A stretch of 64,000 nt of DNA from NCBI RefSeq assembly GCF_022761015.1, contig NZ_JAKWJQ010000001.1, positions 744,001 to 808,000 on the forward strand, read 5' to 3'. Origin of the DNA: Humibacter sp. RRB41. Its GTDB lineage: Bacteria > Actinomycetota > Actinomycetes > Actinomycetales > Microbacteriaceae. The position numbers were made by a program, and so were the translations under genes. The notes beneath the pieces were generated by a model that was not told the origin of the DNA, made no database searches, and worked only from the letters and a program-made list of their open reading frames with translations. Shown here piece by piece: positions 1 through 7,066 of the stretch (position 1 is the stretch's first letter; every line of letters begins with the position of its first letter).

Positions 1-615
1 AGTGCCCGTAAGACCCGCCCGATGAAGATGCCCGCGAAGGTACGACAACTGCAACATCGTCCCTGATTACTTCTTGGACGTCGGCTTGACGTTCCCTCAA
101 TGGGAGAACTTGCCCGTCGGATTGCTTCGCTGGAGTTCTGCGGCCTTAGAGTCGCACCCGTGCAGCTTTGCAGTGACGGTTGCGGCGGCCTGGGCTGCGC
201 TCCGCACTACTCGTCCTTGTCGACGTGGACCTCGTGGACCTCGCGGATCTCGCCGTCCGCGATGGTCCCCGGGCGTGGCAAGAATCTGGCAACAAGTGAG
301 CAAGGTCGTGCTGATCGAGGAGGGCCCATTGATCCCGAGACACCAGGGATTTCGCGGGCGCTCCACAGTTCCTGATGACGTGGAGAATTCAAATCCCACC
401 GATACCGCCATTGTGATGTCTCAGGACATCGGAATAGCTCGAATCTACGTTTTGTGGGTTCGGGCTATTCGCTTTTCCGCGGGGTCGGCAGTCGCGTCGC
501 CGCGGTGAGCCTGGCTATCGGACCGCCCATGCGGTCGACGACGAGCGCGAACCGGCCGGGAACCACCTGGCGAAACGCACGTCCGGCTGTGCTACGCCGT
601 GCATGGCTCTCGGCC
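1..615. other. gene-poor, apparently decayed stretch
   Basis: I see no credible complete gene here. The longest open frames overlap each other on both strands and lack the G/C third-position bias of the rest of the window. On the minus strand at about 204-262 a short run of codons with normal actinobacterial usage ends in a stop and reads DGEIREVHEVHVDKDE. It may be the 3' remnant of a lost gene that I do not recognise. The stretch adjoins a clearly broken toxin-antitoxin pair, so the whole first kilobase is probably eroding DNA. Confidence 0.5.
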
Positions 616-765
616 ATGGAGACGATCACCCACCGCGAAATGCGCAACCGTGGCGGCGAAGCGCGCGCAGCCCGAACGAACGCAGAAGCGCTCGCCACAA
701 TCGAACGTGCGCCATCCGCGATGAGTTCTCGAGAGCTGATCGAAGACAGTCGAGGCAACTGGTGA
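616..765 (+). pseudogene. Phd/YefM-type antitoxin remnant
   Basis: The frame opens METITHREMRNR, which matches the usual start of Phd/YefM-family antitoxins (METITHREMRNRSGEIL in intact members). After residue 12 it loses similarity: the part that should hold the rest of the DNA-binding fold is replaced by an Arg/Ala-rich stretch. The frame ends at 49 aa, short for the family (about 70-90). Its stop overlaps the GTG start of the following toxin remnant, the arrangement expected for an intact module. Family assignment is from the N-terminal motif; decay is inferred from the lost middle. Confidence 0.6.
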
Positions 766-990
766 CAGTTGCGTACCGCGACACCTCGGCGGCGATGAAG
801 CTACTCGTAGAGGAGAGCGAATCCGAGATCCTCTCGCTCGAACCGGTGAACTCGAACCGTCGTCTCGCTGCATCCTGGTTGTTGTGCGACCGCGCTACGC
901 GCAGGGGTCGACGAGATCATCACGTACGACGAGGAACTAGCGCGCGCAGCCTCCTCGGCCGGGGTCCGCGTGGTCGCTCCCGCCGCGTAG
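762..990 (+). pseudogene. VapC-type PIN-domain toxin remnant (deletion and frameshift)
   Basis: From the GTG overlapping the antitoxin stop, the frame reads VTVAYRDTSAAMKLLVEE, a typical PIN N-terminus (first catalytic Asp within RDTSA). It continues through LAASWLLCDRATRR, like the family's ASxLLxxELRR segment. The reading frame then shifts: from about 904 another frame reads VDEIITYDEELARAASSAGVRVVAPAA and stops at 990. That is the normal C-terminus of a VapC toxin (TYDxxLAxAAxxxGxxVxAP). The middle of the domain, with at least one acidic catalytic residue, is missing, so the protein cannot be active. Confidence 0.7.
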
Positions 991-1095
991 GCGGCGGATC
1001 CGACTACGTCCGGCCACAACTGATTTCGCGTCTGTCCGCAGCCGGCTCGGTCAGTGGTGGACCGGCCGCGTGCTCAAGCGGGTCGGCGTGCGCGA

Positions 1096-1120
1096 TACCC
1101 CGGTGTAACCGGGGTAGCGT
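1096..1120. promoter_or_regulatory. perfect inverted repeat at putative kup promoter
   Basis: Arms TACCCCGGT (1096-1104) and ACCGGGGTA (1108-1116) are exact reverse complements around a 3-nt centre. The right arm runs into TAGCGT (1115-1120), a good actinobacterial -10 box, about 75 nt before the kup start. A palindrome overlapping a -10 suggests a repressor operator. No regulator gene is adjacent, so the binding protein is unknown. It could instead be a short hairpin in the transcript. Confidence 0.4.
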
Positions 1121-1194
1121 GGCGCAGGTGCAAGGGAATTTGAGGTCGTGATGACCACATCGGAACGGCCGACCAGAAGGCTCAGCGCTGCCGA

Positions 1195-3162
1195 ATGCGC
1201 CCGATGAGCGCTCCTGTCAAAGGTGACGGTCCCGAGCCTCTGCGGAAGCGCGGCATAGCGGTGCCGTTCGCGGGCCACCGTGCCGGGGCGGTAGCGGCCG
1301 CGGTCGCCGCACTGGGAGTCGTGTTCGGCGATATCGGCACGAGCCCGTTGTATGCGCTGAAGACGGTGTTCCTCCTGGACGGCGGCGCCGTCCGACCGGT
1401 GCAAGAGGATGTCTACGGCGTGGTCTCGCTGATCTTCTGGAGCATCACGATCATCGTGTCGATCAAATACGTCGGCATCTTGATGCGTGCCGACAACGAC
1501 GGCGAGGGCGGGGTGATGGCCCTCGCGGCGCTTGCGCAGCGCCTCTACGCGAGTAAGGCGAGTCGCGCCGGCGCGCTTGTCATCATCGGCATCGTCGGCG
1601 TCTCGCTCTTCTACGGTGACTCGATCATCACCCCGGCCATCAGCGTTCTGTCGGCCGTCGAGGGTCTCAACGTCACGACACCGGCCATCACGCACCTGAT
1701 CATTCCGATCGCCGCCGTCATCCTGGTCGCACTCTTCGCCGTGCAGCGTTTCGGCACAGGCCGGGTCGGCGTGCTCTTCGGTCCGGTCATGGTGCTGTGG
1801 TTCGTCGTGCTGGCCGTGGCCGGACTGGCCATGGTCATCCAGCACCCGGAGGTTCTGCTCGGCCTTCTGCCGACCTACGCGATCGCCTTCATCATCGCCC
1901 ACCCGGCGATCTCTTTCATCGCCCTCGGAGCGGTCGTCCTCGTGATCACCGGAGCCGAGGCGCTTTACGCCGACATGGGACATTTCGGGCCGTCGCCGAT
2001 ACGCCGGGCCTGGTTCTTCCTGGTGTTCCCGGCACTCACTCTCAACTATCTGGGCCAGGCAGCGCTCATCCTGCAGAACCCGGCCGCGACCGTCAATCCG
2101 TTCTTCTTGTTGATCCCGGAGTGGGGTCGGCTTCCCGTCGTGATTCTGGCGACAGTGGCGACCGTGATCGCGAGTCAGGCCGTGATCTCAGGTGCGTTCT
2201 CACTCTCGCGGCAAGCTGTGCGGCTGGGCTTGCTGCCGCCCCTGACGATCAAGCACACCTCCAAACGCGAGGGCGGCCAGATCTACCTTCCCGCCATCAA
2301 CTTCTTGCTCTTCATCGCCGTCATCGCAGTCACGCTCGCCTTCGGCTCGTCCGCACGATTGTCCACCGCTTACGGCATCTCGGTGACCGGTGCACTCGTG
2401 GTGGACACTCTGCTTCTCCTCTTCGTCGCCCGCCCGCTCTGGCATTGGGCGCCGTGGAAGATCGTGCTCGCGGCCGTTTGCTTCGGCGGGCTCGAGTTGG
2501 CCTTCCTCGCCGGCAACCTGTTCAAGATCATCGACGGAGGCTGGGTGCCGCTGCTGATAGCAGCTGCCGTCATCATCGTGATGACGACCTGGCGGCGTGG
2601 TCGGCAACTCGTGCAGAACGACAGACGAAAGATGGAGGGCTCGCTCGCCAAGTTCATCGAGGATATGCGGCAGAAGGACCTGCCCCGCGTAGCGGGAATA
2701 GCGATCTTCCCGCATCCCAACAAAGACACGACACCACTGGCGCTGCGAGCCAATGTGAAGCACAACCACGTTCTGCACGAGCACGTCATCATCGTCTCGA
2801 TCGTCACCGCTCCGGTACCGCACGTAACGACATCCGACGCCTTCGTCTATGACGAGCTGGGGTATTCCGATGACGGCATCGAGCACTTGACCATCAGATT
2901 CGGGTTCTCGGACGAGCCGAACATCCCTCGCGCGCTGCGTGCCGCATGCCGTGCGGGGACGCTCCCTCTGGATGCCGGCGCCTTCGCACACGCGTCGTAT
3001 TTCATCTCGCGCGGTGCCCTCCGCACGACGCGCACCAAGACCATGTTCCCGTGGCGCCGCTCGCTTTTCGTCGCACTCGCGCACAACGCGGCCGACCCGG
3101 CCGCGCGTTTCGGGTTGCCGACGTCTCGGACCGTCACGATGGGCAGCGACGTCGAGATCTGA
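1195..3162 (+). CDS. kup: KUP/HAK/KT-family potassium uptake protein
   Basis: This is a 655-aa polytopic membrane protein, predicted to be a proton-coupled K+ importer in the cytoplasmic membrane. Residues 45-53 carry the family signature GDIGTSPLY, followed by about 12 hydrophobic segments up to residue ~465 (for example residues 130-150, 165-185 and 205-225) and a hydrophilic C-terminal domain of about 190 residues, the normal KUP architecture. Length fits the family (about 620-660). The start is the first ATG; another in-frame ATG three codons later is equally possible. It is transcribed alone, downstream of a palindrome overlapping its probable -10 box. The downstream HAD gene lies 175 bp away. 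Confidence 0.95.
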   Translation: MRPMSAPVKGDGPEPLRKRGIAVPFAGHRAGAVAAAVAALGVVFGDIGTSPLYALKTVFLLDGGAVRPVQEDVYGVVSLIFWSITIIVSIKYVGILMRADNDGEGGVMALAALAQRLYASKASRAGALVIIGIVGVSLFYGDSIITPAISVLSAVEGLNVTTPAITHLIIPIAAVILVALFAVQRFGTGRVGVLFGPVMVLWFVVLAVAGLAMVIQHPEVLLGLLPTYAIAFIIAHPAISFIALGAVVLVITGAEALYADMGHFGPSPIRRAWFFLVFPALTLNYLGQAALILQNPAATVNPFFLLIPEWGRLPVVILATVATVIASQAVISGAFSLSRQAVRLGLLPPLTIKHTSKREGGQIYLPAINFLLFIAVIAVTLAFGSSARLSTAYGISVTGALVVDTLLLLFVARPLWHWAPWKIVLAAVCFGGLELAFLAGNLFKIIDGGWVPLLIAAAVIIVMTTWRRGRQLVQNDRRKMEGSLAKFIEDMRQKDLPRVAGIAIFPHPNKDTTPLALRANVKHNHVLHEHVIIVSIVTAPVPHVTTSDAFVYDELGYSDDGIEHLTIRFGFSDEPNIPRALRAACRAGTLPLDAGAFAHASYFISRGALRTTRTKTMFPWRRSLFVALAHNAADPAARFGLPTSRTVTMGSDVEI

Positions 3163-3337
3163 AGGTCACGTAGGTGCAAACCGGGGTTTGTCGGCGAGAC
3201 TGGCACGCCTCTCGGAGGTTCCCGACAAGCGTGATCGGGTTGCCATCGGGATCCACGATCGGGCCGTGCTACCGTCAAACCGGCCTCGCCGCCCCTACGA
3301 GTGAGGCCCACCCGAGCCAGCAAGGAGCACAACCGCG

Positions 3338-4012
3338 ATGTCGCCCGCCCGAGGCGTTGCCTTCTTCGATGTCGACGAGACCCTCGTCTCGGTGCGCACG
3401 CTCGAGTCCTTCTTGCTTTATTACCTCAAGCGCGTGCCCTCGATGATCTCCTTCGAGCGGCTCGCAGAGCTCAGGCAGCAGGTCGTGCAGCTGAGTCGGG
3501 CCGAGTTCAATCGGCTCTACTTCCGCATCTGGGCAGGGCAGGCGGAGGCGGACGTGCTCGAGGCCGGCCACGGCTGGTTCGCCGAGGTGTCGGAGCATCC
3601 CGACTTCTATCGCGCGAACGTGCTGCAGCGGCTGCGCGAGCATCAGGATGTCGGCGACCAGGTCGTGCTCGTGTCCGGATCGTTCGGCCCGCCGTTGCGT
3701 CCGCTCGGCGACGCGCTCGGCGTCGACGGCCTGTATTGCACAGAACTCGAGACCCTCGACGGCGTCTACTCCGGAGAGATCGGCGCTGCGATGATCGACG
3801 ACGACAAGCGGCACGCTGTCGACGCCTACCTCACCGGGCTCGCAGACGAGACGGTCAGTTGGGGCTACGGGGACCACCCGAGCGACCTCTCCTTGCTCGA
3901 GCGCGTCGACCATCCGGTGGTCGTCGGATCGGACCCGGCGCTGGGCGCGCTCGCCGCACAGCGCGGCTGGCCGGTGATGCCCATCGACAAGCCGCTGGCA
4001 CCACGCGCCTGA
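3338..4012 (+). CDS. HAD-superfamily hydrolase, subfamily IB (phosphoserine phosphatase-like)
   Basis: A 224-aa soluble phosphatase-type protein. All four HAD motifs are visible: motif I DVDET (Asp11 nucleophile, Asp13 acid/base), motif II Ser113 in LVSGS, motif III Lys157 in DDDKRHA, and motif IV GDHPSD (Asp179, Asp183). A helical cap occupies roughly residues 20-90, which defines subfamily IB together with SerB-like and CicA-like enzymes. Substrate is unknown. AAGGAG lies about 10 nt before the ATG. GBL biosynthesis needs a dephosphorylation step, and an AfsA-like gene sits 5 kb downstream. A link between the two is only speculation. Confidence 0.85.
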   Translation: MSPARGVAFFDVDETLVSVRTLESFLLYYLKRVPSMISFERLAELRQQVVQLSRAEFNRLYFRIWAGQAEADVLEAGHGWFAEVSEHPDFYRANVLQRLREHQDVGDQVVLVSGSFGPPLRPLGDALGVDGLYCTELETLDGVYSGEIGAAMIDDDKRHAVDAYLTGLADETVSWGYGDHPSDLSLLERVDHPVVVGSDPALGALAAQRGWPVMPIDKPLAPRA

Positions 4013-4057
4013 GCCAGTCCGGGCGGCATCCACATCTTCGAATCGACTCACGGTACG

Positions 4058-4085
4058 GTGAGCATGACTCCGATGTAATGCTCAC
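4058..4085 (+). promoter_or_regulatory. hairpin next to the ribosome-binding site of the NTF2-like gene
   Basis: GTGAGCAT (4058-4065) and ATGCTCAC (4078-4085) form a perfect 8-bp stem with a 12-nt loop. It is followed at once by GAAGGA, the probable Shine-Dalgarno, and the ATG at 4097. A TACGGT -10-like box (4054-4059) overlaps the left arm. It may be an operator or a translational hairpin; the sequence does not decide. Confidence 0.3.
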
Positions 4086-4096
4086 GAAGGATCCTG

Positions 4097-4453
4097 ATGC
4101 CATCCATCGCCGCGGCCCTGTACGACCTGCTCAATGAGCGTGACGTTTCGGTAGAGGATGCGCTTGCCAGGCATTTCACCGACGAATACCGGCAGAGCAC
4201 CAACGGCGACTGGATCGATCGCGCTGGTTTCGCCGAGCAGCTGACCCAGTTGCGGCTCTACGTCGACCATGTCGAGATTCGCGTGCTCGACGAGCTGTCG
4301 GACGACGCCTCCTATGCGGAGCGACACATCCTCACTGCGACCCAGCGGGACGGCTCGACGGCCGCCCAGGAGGTGTTCCTCTTCGGGCAGATCGCCGAGG
4401 ACGGTCGGTTCGCGTCCCTGGAAGAGCTCGTGCGGCCGCTCGCCGATTCCTGA
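4097..4453 (+). CDS. NTF2-like/SnoaL-like domain protein
   Basis: A small 118-aa soluble protein. Its pattern of an N-terminal helix (SIAAALYDLLNE), a DALARHFTDEYRQ segment and then alternating beta strands (HVEIRVLDEL, SYAERHILTATQ, EVFLFGQIAEDGRFASLEE) fits the cone-shaped NTF2-like fold used by SnoaL cyclases, ketosteroid-isomerase-like proteins and many uncharacterised proteins. I see no convincing catalytic residues. It is the last plus-strand gene before the divergent receiver/TetR block and ends 24 bp from the convergent receiver gene. Function unknown. Confidence 0.65.
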   Translation: MPSIAAALYDLLNERDVSVEDALARHFTDEYRQSTNGDWIDRAGFAEQLTQLRLYVDHVEIRVLDELSDDASYAERHILTATQRDGSTAAQEVFLFGQIAEDGRFASLEELVRPLADS

Positions 4454-4477
4454 GGCGCGCTGCACCGCGCGCGGTGC

Positions 4478-4861
4478 TCAGACTTCCGGATGCTCGTGCA
4501 GGCGCGCTTCGACAGCCCGTTGCAGATCGCGGGGGCGGAACGGCTTCACCATGAACATGTCGGCTCCGGATTCCAGGCTCTCGGCCTCGTCCCGTTCGGC
4601 GCCGCTCGCGCTCAGCACGACGATGAGGGCGTCGCTGATCGCGCGGATGCGACGCGTCGCCTCGATTCCGTCCATGCCGGGCATCCGGATGTCGATGGTC
4701 ACGACCAAGGGATGACAGCCGCGAACCGCAGCGATGCCGTCTAGTCCGTTCGTCGTAGAGATCACGTCGAAGCCCGCACGCTCGAGCACGGCACGGATGA
4801 GGGACCGGATCCCGTCGTCGTCTTCGATGACGACCGCGTTCCGGCTTGCGGCGCGGCTCAC
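4478..4861 (-). CDS. single-domain response regulator (CheY-like receiver)
   Basis: A 127-aa stand-alone receiver. The acidic cluster EDDD (13-16), phospho-acceptor Asp57 in TIDIRMPG, Ser84 at the switch Ser/Thr position and invariant Lys106 in VKPFRP are all present, so it should be phosphorylatable. It has no output domain. It aligns without gaps with the receiver of the OmpR-type regulator 1 kb away (same Asp57 and Lys106, shared VVIEDDDGIR and KPFRPR), so the two are recent paralogues. It could be a phosphate sink, relay or competitor for the nearby histidine kinase, which is inference. It starts about 200 bp downstream of the TetR gene on the same strand. Confidence 0.93.
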   Translation of the reverse strand: MSRAASRNAVVIEDDDGIRSLIRAVLERAGFDVISTTNGLDGIAAVRGCHPLVVTIDIRMPGMDGIEATRRIRAISDALIVVLSASGAERDEAESLESGADMFMVKPFRPRDLQRAVEARLHEHPEV

Positions 4862-5004
4862 CTCACCCCGGGTTTGATTGCGAACCGCGCTTCGAGTCGC
4901 CGCGATCCGGGCCCGCCCTGTCTCAGTAGGACACGAAGGAAGCCCGACGGTACCCGCAGAGTGTCCACGCGATCGATTCCTTCTCTTCGCCCAAGCCCCG
5001 AAGA

Positions 5005-5038
5005 CAATCTAGACGGTCGTCTCAGGTGGATTGAAGCC
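5005..5038 (-). promoter_or_regulatory. possible promoter with palindromic operator upstream of the receiver gene
   Basis: Read on the minus strand, TAGATT resembles a -10 box and TTCAAT, 18 nt upstream, a weak -35. Between them lies AGACG-AC-CGTCT (plus-strand 5011-5022), a 5-2-5 inverted repeat of the kind TetR-family repressors bind. It sits between the GBL-receptor-like TetR gene and the receiver gene. An operator between -35 and -10 would allow direct repression. The -35 match is poor, so this is a hypothesis. Confidence 0.3.
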
Positions 5039-5063
5039 CCCAACACTGGGGACAGAGTAGTAC

Positions 5064-5696
5064 TCAGTATGCTCCGGATGCAGTCCCGAGTTCAGCCACC
5101 ATCGCCTCACTGCCACTCACGCCGAACGACGGCAGGATGAGGAGCCAATAGCGAGCAACGCGCTCGTGGATGTCGCGAGCGCGGGTGAGCCGATGGGCCA
5201 CCTGCTGGAGCCCGGTGAACGCCTCGACCAGGACCTCGGAAGCCGAGTCGACGTCGAGACCGGGAGGGAACGTAACGGGTGCCTCGGAATCCGCGAGCAA
5301 CGCGCGTACGAGCTGCATCCAGCCCAGGAACGGGGTCGGCAGGTTCACGTCGTGCAGGCCGGCGTCGTGCTGCAGACGGATGCTCGCCCTCACGAGAACG
5401 TCGTCGCGGAACCTTCCGGCGACGACGAACGACATGATGACCACCGCATCCAACCCCGAAAACCCGTCGGCCCGGATCTGGGCGGCGATCGCATCCCAGT
5501 GGCTGAACTGGCTCGTCGCGACCTCATACGCCAGAGACGACTTCGATGAGAAGTGGTACCCGAGGGCGCCCTTTGTTCTGTTCAACCGCGCGGCGATGCT
5601 GGAAAGCGAGGCACCGGCATATCCGACCTCGTCGAACTCTGCGGCGCCCGCTCGCAGGATCTCGTCACGCCGTGCTACGGCCCGTGCTTGTGTCAT
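5064..5696 (-). CDS. TetR-family regulator of the ArpA/ScbR gamma-butyrolactone-receptor type
   Basis: A 210-aa dimeric DNA-binding repressor. The N-terminal HTH (about 8-55) reads QARAVARRDEILRAG..FDEVGYAGASLSSIAARLNRTKGALGYHFSSK, following the ArpA/ScbR pattern (xGYxxxSxxxIxxRxxxTKGALYFHFxSK) with Gly in place of Tyr in GALY. The ligand domain keeps ScbR-like blocks: FRDDVLVRASIRL, LGWMQL, SEVLVEAFTGLQQVAHRLT and ERVARYWLLILPS. Trp126 falls where ArpA and CprB carry the Trp needed for GBL binding. It is divergent from the OmpR-type regulator (130 bp) and 3.5 kb from an AfsA-family gene. By family knowledge it should release DNA on binding a GBL-type signal. It could be a pseudo-receptor responding to another ligand. 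Confidence 0.82.
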   Translation of the reverse strand: MTQARAVARRDEILRAGAAEFDEVGYAGASLSSIAARLNRTKGALGYHFSSKSSLAYEVATSQFSHWDAIAAQIRADGFSGLDAVVIMSFVVAGRFRDDVLVRASIRLQHDAGLHDVNLPTPFLGWMQLVRALLADSEAPVTFPPGLDVDSASEVLVEAFTGLQQVAHRLTRARDIHERVARYWLLILPSFGVSGSEAMVAELGTASGAY

Positions 5697-5790
5697 CGAG
5701 AGCCAGCCTAGGCGTCAGCTCGTTCTGCAGGCGATAGGCGCAGGGGATCCGCTTGCCCGTGTCCTGCTGCGCCACGGAGCCGTGTGCAAA

Positions 5791-5826
5791 GGCGATCCTC
5801 GCCGCGCGATTGCTACGCTTCCGAAC
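5791..5826 (+). promoter_or_regulatory. putative leaderless promoter of the OmpR-type regulator, with small inverted repeat
   Basis: TACGCT (5814-5819) lies 7 nt before the ATG, the spacing expected for a -10 box of a leaderless transcript. No Shine-Dalgarno is visible. Just upstream, GGCGA-TCC-TCGCC (5791-5803) is a perfect small inverted repeat in the -35 region and could be an operator for the divergent TetR regulator. No good -35 is seen. Confidence 0.4.
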
Positions 5827-6633
5827 ATGGGAGCGGTGGAGGGCGACTGCGTGGTCGTGATCGAAGACGACGACGGCATCCGCGAACTGATCGGCACGGT
5901 TCTGGGCCAGCTGGGCCTCGAGGTGATCGCCGTCGCGAACGGTGTTGAGGGTGTCGCTCAGGTCGAGGCACGGCATCCTGTGCTCGTGACGGTGGACGTC
6001 AGCATGCCGGGCATCGATGGATTCGAGACGGCGAAGCGCATTCGGGCGATCAGCAGCGCCTACATCATGATGTTGACGGCACGTGACGAGGAGATCGACG
6101 CCCTTCAGGGGCTCGGTGCGGGCGCCGACGACTATGTGCTGAAGCCGTTCCGCCCCCGTGAGCTGAGGGCGAGGGCCGAGGCGATGCTCCGGCGACCGCG
6201 CAACGTTGAGCGTCCGGCCTCGGTTGCCGTCGGTTCGGCGCCCCCTGGCGTCGTCACCTCCGACGTCGTAGAGGGCACGGATGACGTCGCACCCTCGCGA
6301 CGCGGTGTACTCGAGCACAACGGGGTCGTGCTCGATCCCGACACCCACATCGTCGAGCGCGACGGCGAAGAACTCGACCTCACGCGCAGCGAGTTCGAGC
6401 TGTTGCAAGCACTGCTCCGGTCGGGTCGTACCGTGCGCAGCAAGGACGACCTCGCGCGCCTCTTGCGTGGTGACGGCTACGTGGTCAACCCTTACGTCGG
6501 CGAAGCCGATCGGCGCGGTGTCGAAGTGCACATCGGCAACCTTCGCAAGAAGCTCGCGGATAATGCCGCGGCTCCTTATCTCATCGAAACGGTGCGCGGA
6601 GTCGGATACCGGCTCGCGGCGCGACGGGAATAA
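5827..6633 (+). CDS. OmpR/PhoB-family DNA-binding response regulator
   Basis: A 268-aa transcription factor. The receiver (about 8-122) has EDDD at 13-16, phospho-acceptor Asp57 in VDVSMPG, Thr84 and Lys106 in LKPFRP. A linker of roughly 45 residues follows, longer than usual and rich in Val, Gly and Ser. The winged helix (about 170-266) reads LTRSEFELLQALL, VEVHIGNLRKKL and IETVRGVGYRL. An in-frame opening begins far upstream, but the ATG directly after the TACGCT box gives a normal-length receiver. It precedes the histidine kinase on the same strand (433 bp gap), its likely partner, and shares a divergent region with the GBL-receptor-like TetR gene. Confidence 0.92.
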   Translation: MGAVEGDCVVVIEDDDGIRELIGTVLGQLGLEVIAVANGVEGVAQVEARHPVLVTVDVSMPGIDGFETAKRIRAISSAYIMMLTARDEEIDALQGLGAGADDYVLKPFRPRELRARAEAMLRRPRNVERPASVAVGSAPPGVVTSDVVEGTDDVAPSRRGVLEHNGVVLDPDTHIVERDGEELDLTRSEFELLQALLRSGRTVRSKDDLARLLRGDGYVVNPYVGEADRRGVEVHIGNLRKKLADNAAAPYLIETVRGVGYRLAARRE

Positions 6634-6802
6634 CCGACGGAAAACCGCCCGTGTCGACGGCCGCCGGTACGGGCACCCCCCGTTTTCGGGCCAGGCAAAG
6701 GCTGGTCAGGTTCGTCATTGTGTGGATAACTACAGGTGGGGGCAGTTACCCTGGAGTTCTCCGCACCGCTGTCTTCACGACGTGGTGTGCCGGGAGACCA
6801 CA

Positions 6803-6869
6803 CATTCGGGTTGAGGTATGTCTCGGACTTCAGGGAGAGGGGCGCCTTCATTCGGGTTGAAGGCGCCCC
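6803..6869 (+). terminator. strong GC-rich hairpin with overlapping direct repeat in the regulator-kinase gap
   Basis: GGGGCGCCTTCA (6839-6850) and TGAAGGCGCCCC (6858-6869) form a perfect 12-bp stem with a 7-nt loop, about 205 bp after the response-regulator stop. No T-run follows, so termination would be of the U-tract-less type proposed for actinobacteria. The word CATTCGGGTTGA occurs twice (6803-6814 and 6849-6860), the second copy spanning the loop. Apart from this and a TAGCGT -10-like box at 7039-7044 before the kinase, the 433-bp gap holds nothing I recognise. Confidence 0.5.
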
Positions 6870-7066
6870 ATCAAAGGCCTCCGGGCTGTGGCATAAGCCT
6901 TGGCGTTGCGGCGACATGTACAGTCTGCAATCCAACTCGACGGTTTGAGCGCGGGGATTGCTCAAGAGTCGCTCAGGACGTGCAGAAGGTGAGTCGGAGC
7001 CTCGGCGGTGCACAGCGGACGCCTGCCGCGCGATCATCTAGCGTGGCGTAAAGAGAGGGGTTCGCG

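Noticed and set aside
97-411. minus-strand frame with collagen-like RGPRGPR run
   Set aside because: Caused by a short local repeat (gtggacctc) in decayed DNA; no signal peptide, no partner genes.
1051-1983. 310-aa His/Asp/Arg-rich minus-strand frame inside kup
   Set aside because: Antisense shadow of kup codons; composition is typical of reverse-strand frames in GC-rich DNA.
3338-4012. HAD phosphatase as a GBL-pathway enzyme
   Set aside because: The fold fits a dephosphorylation step, but it is separated from the AfsA-like gene by several unrelated genes and transcription direction changes; evidence is too thin to claim.
4858-5046. 62-aa minus-strand frame overlapping the receiver start
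   Set aside because: It covers the probable promoter/operator DNA of the receiver gene, has Arg/Ser-rich composition and resembles no family.
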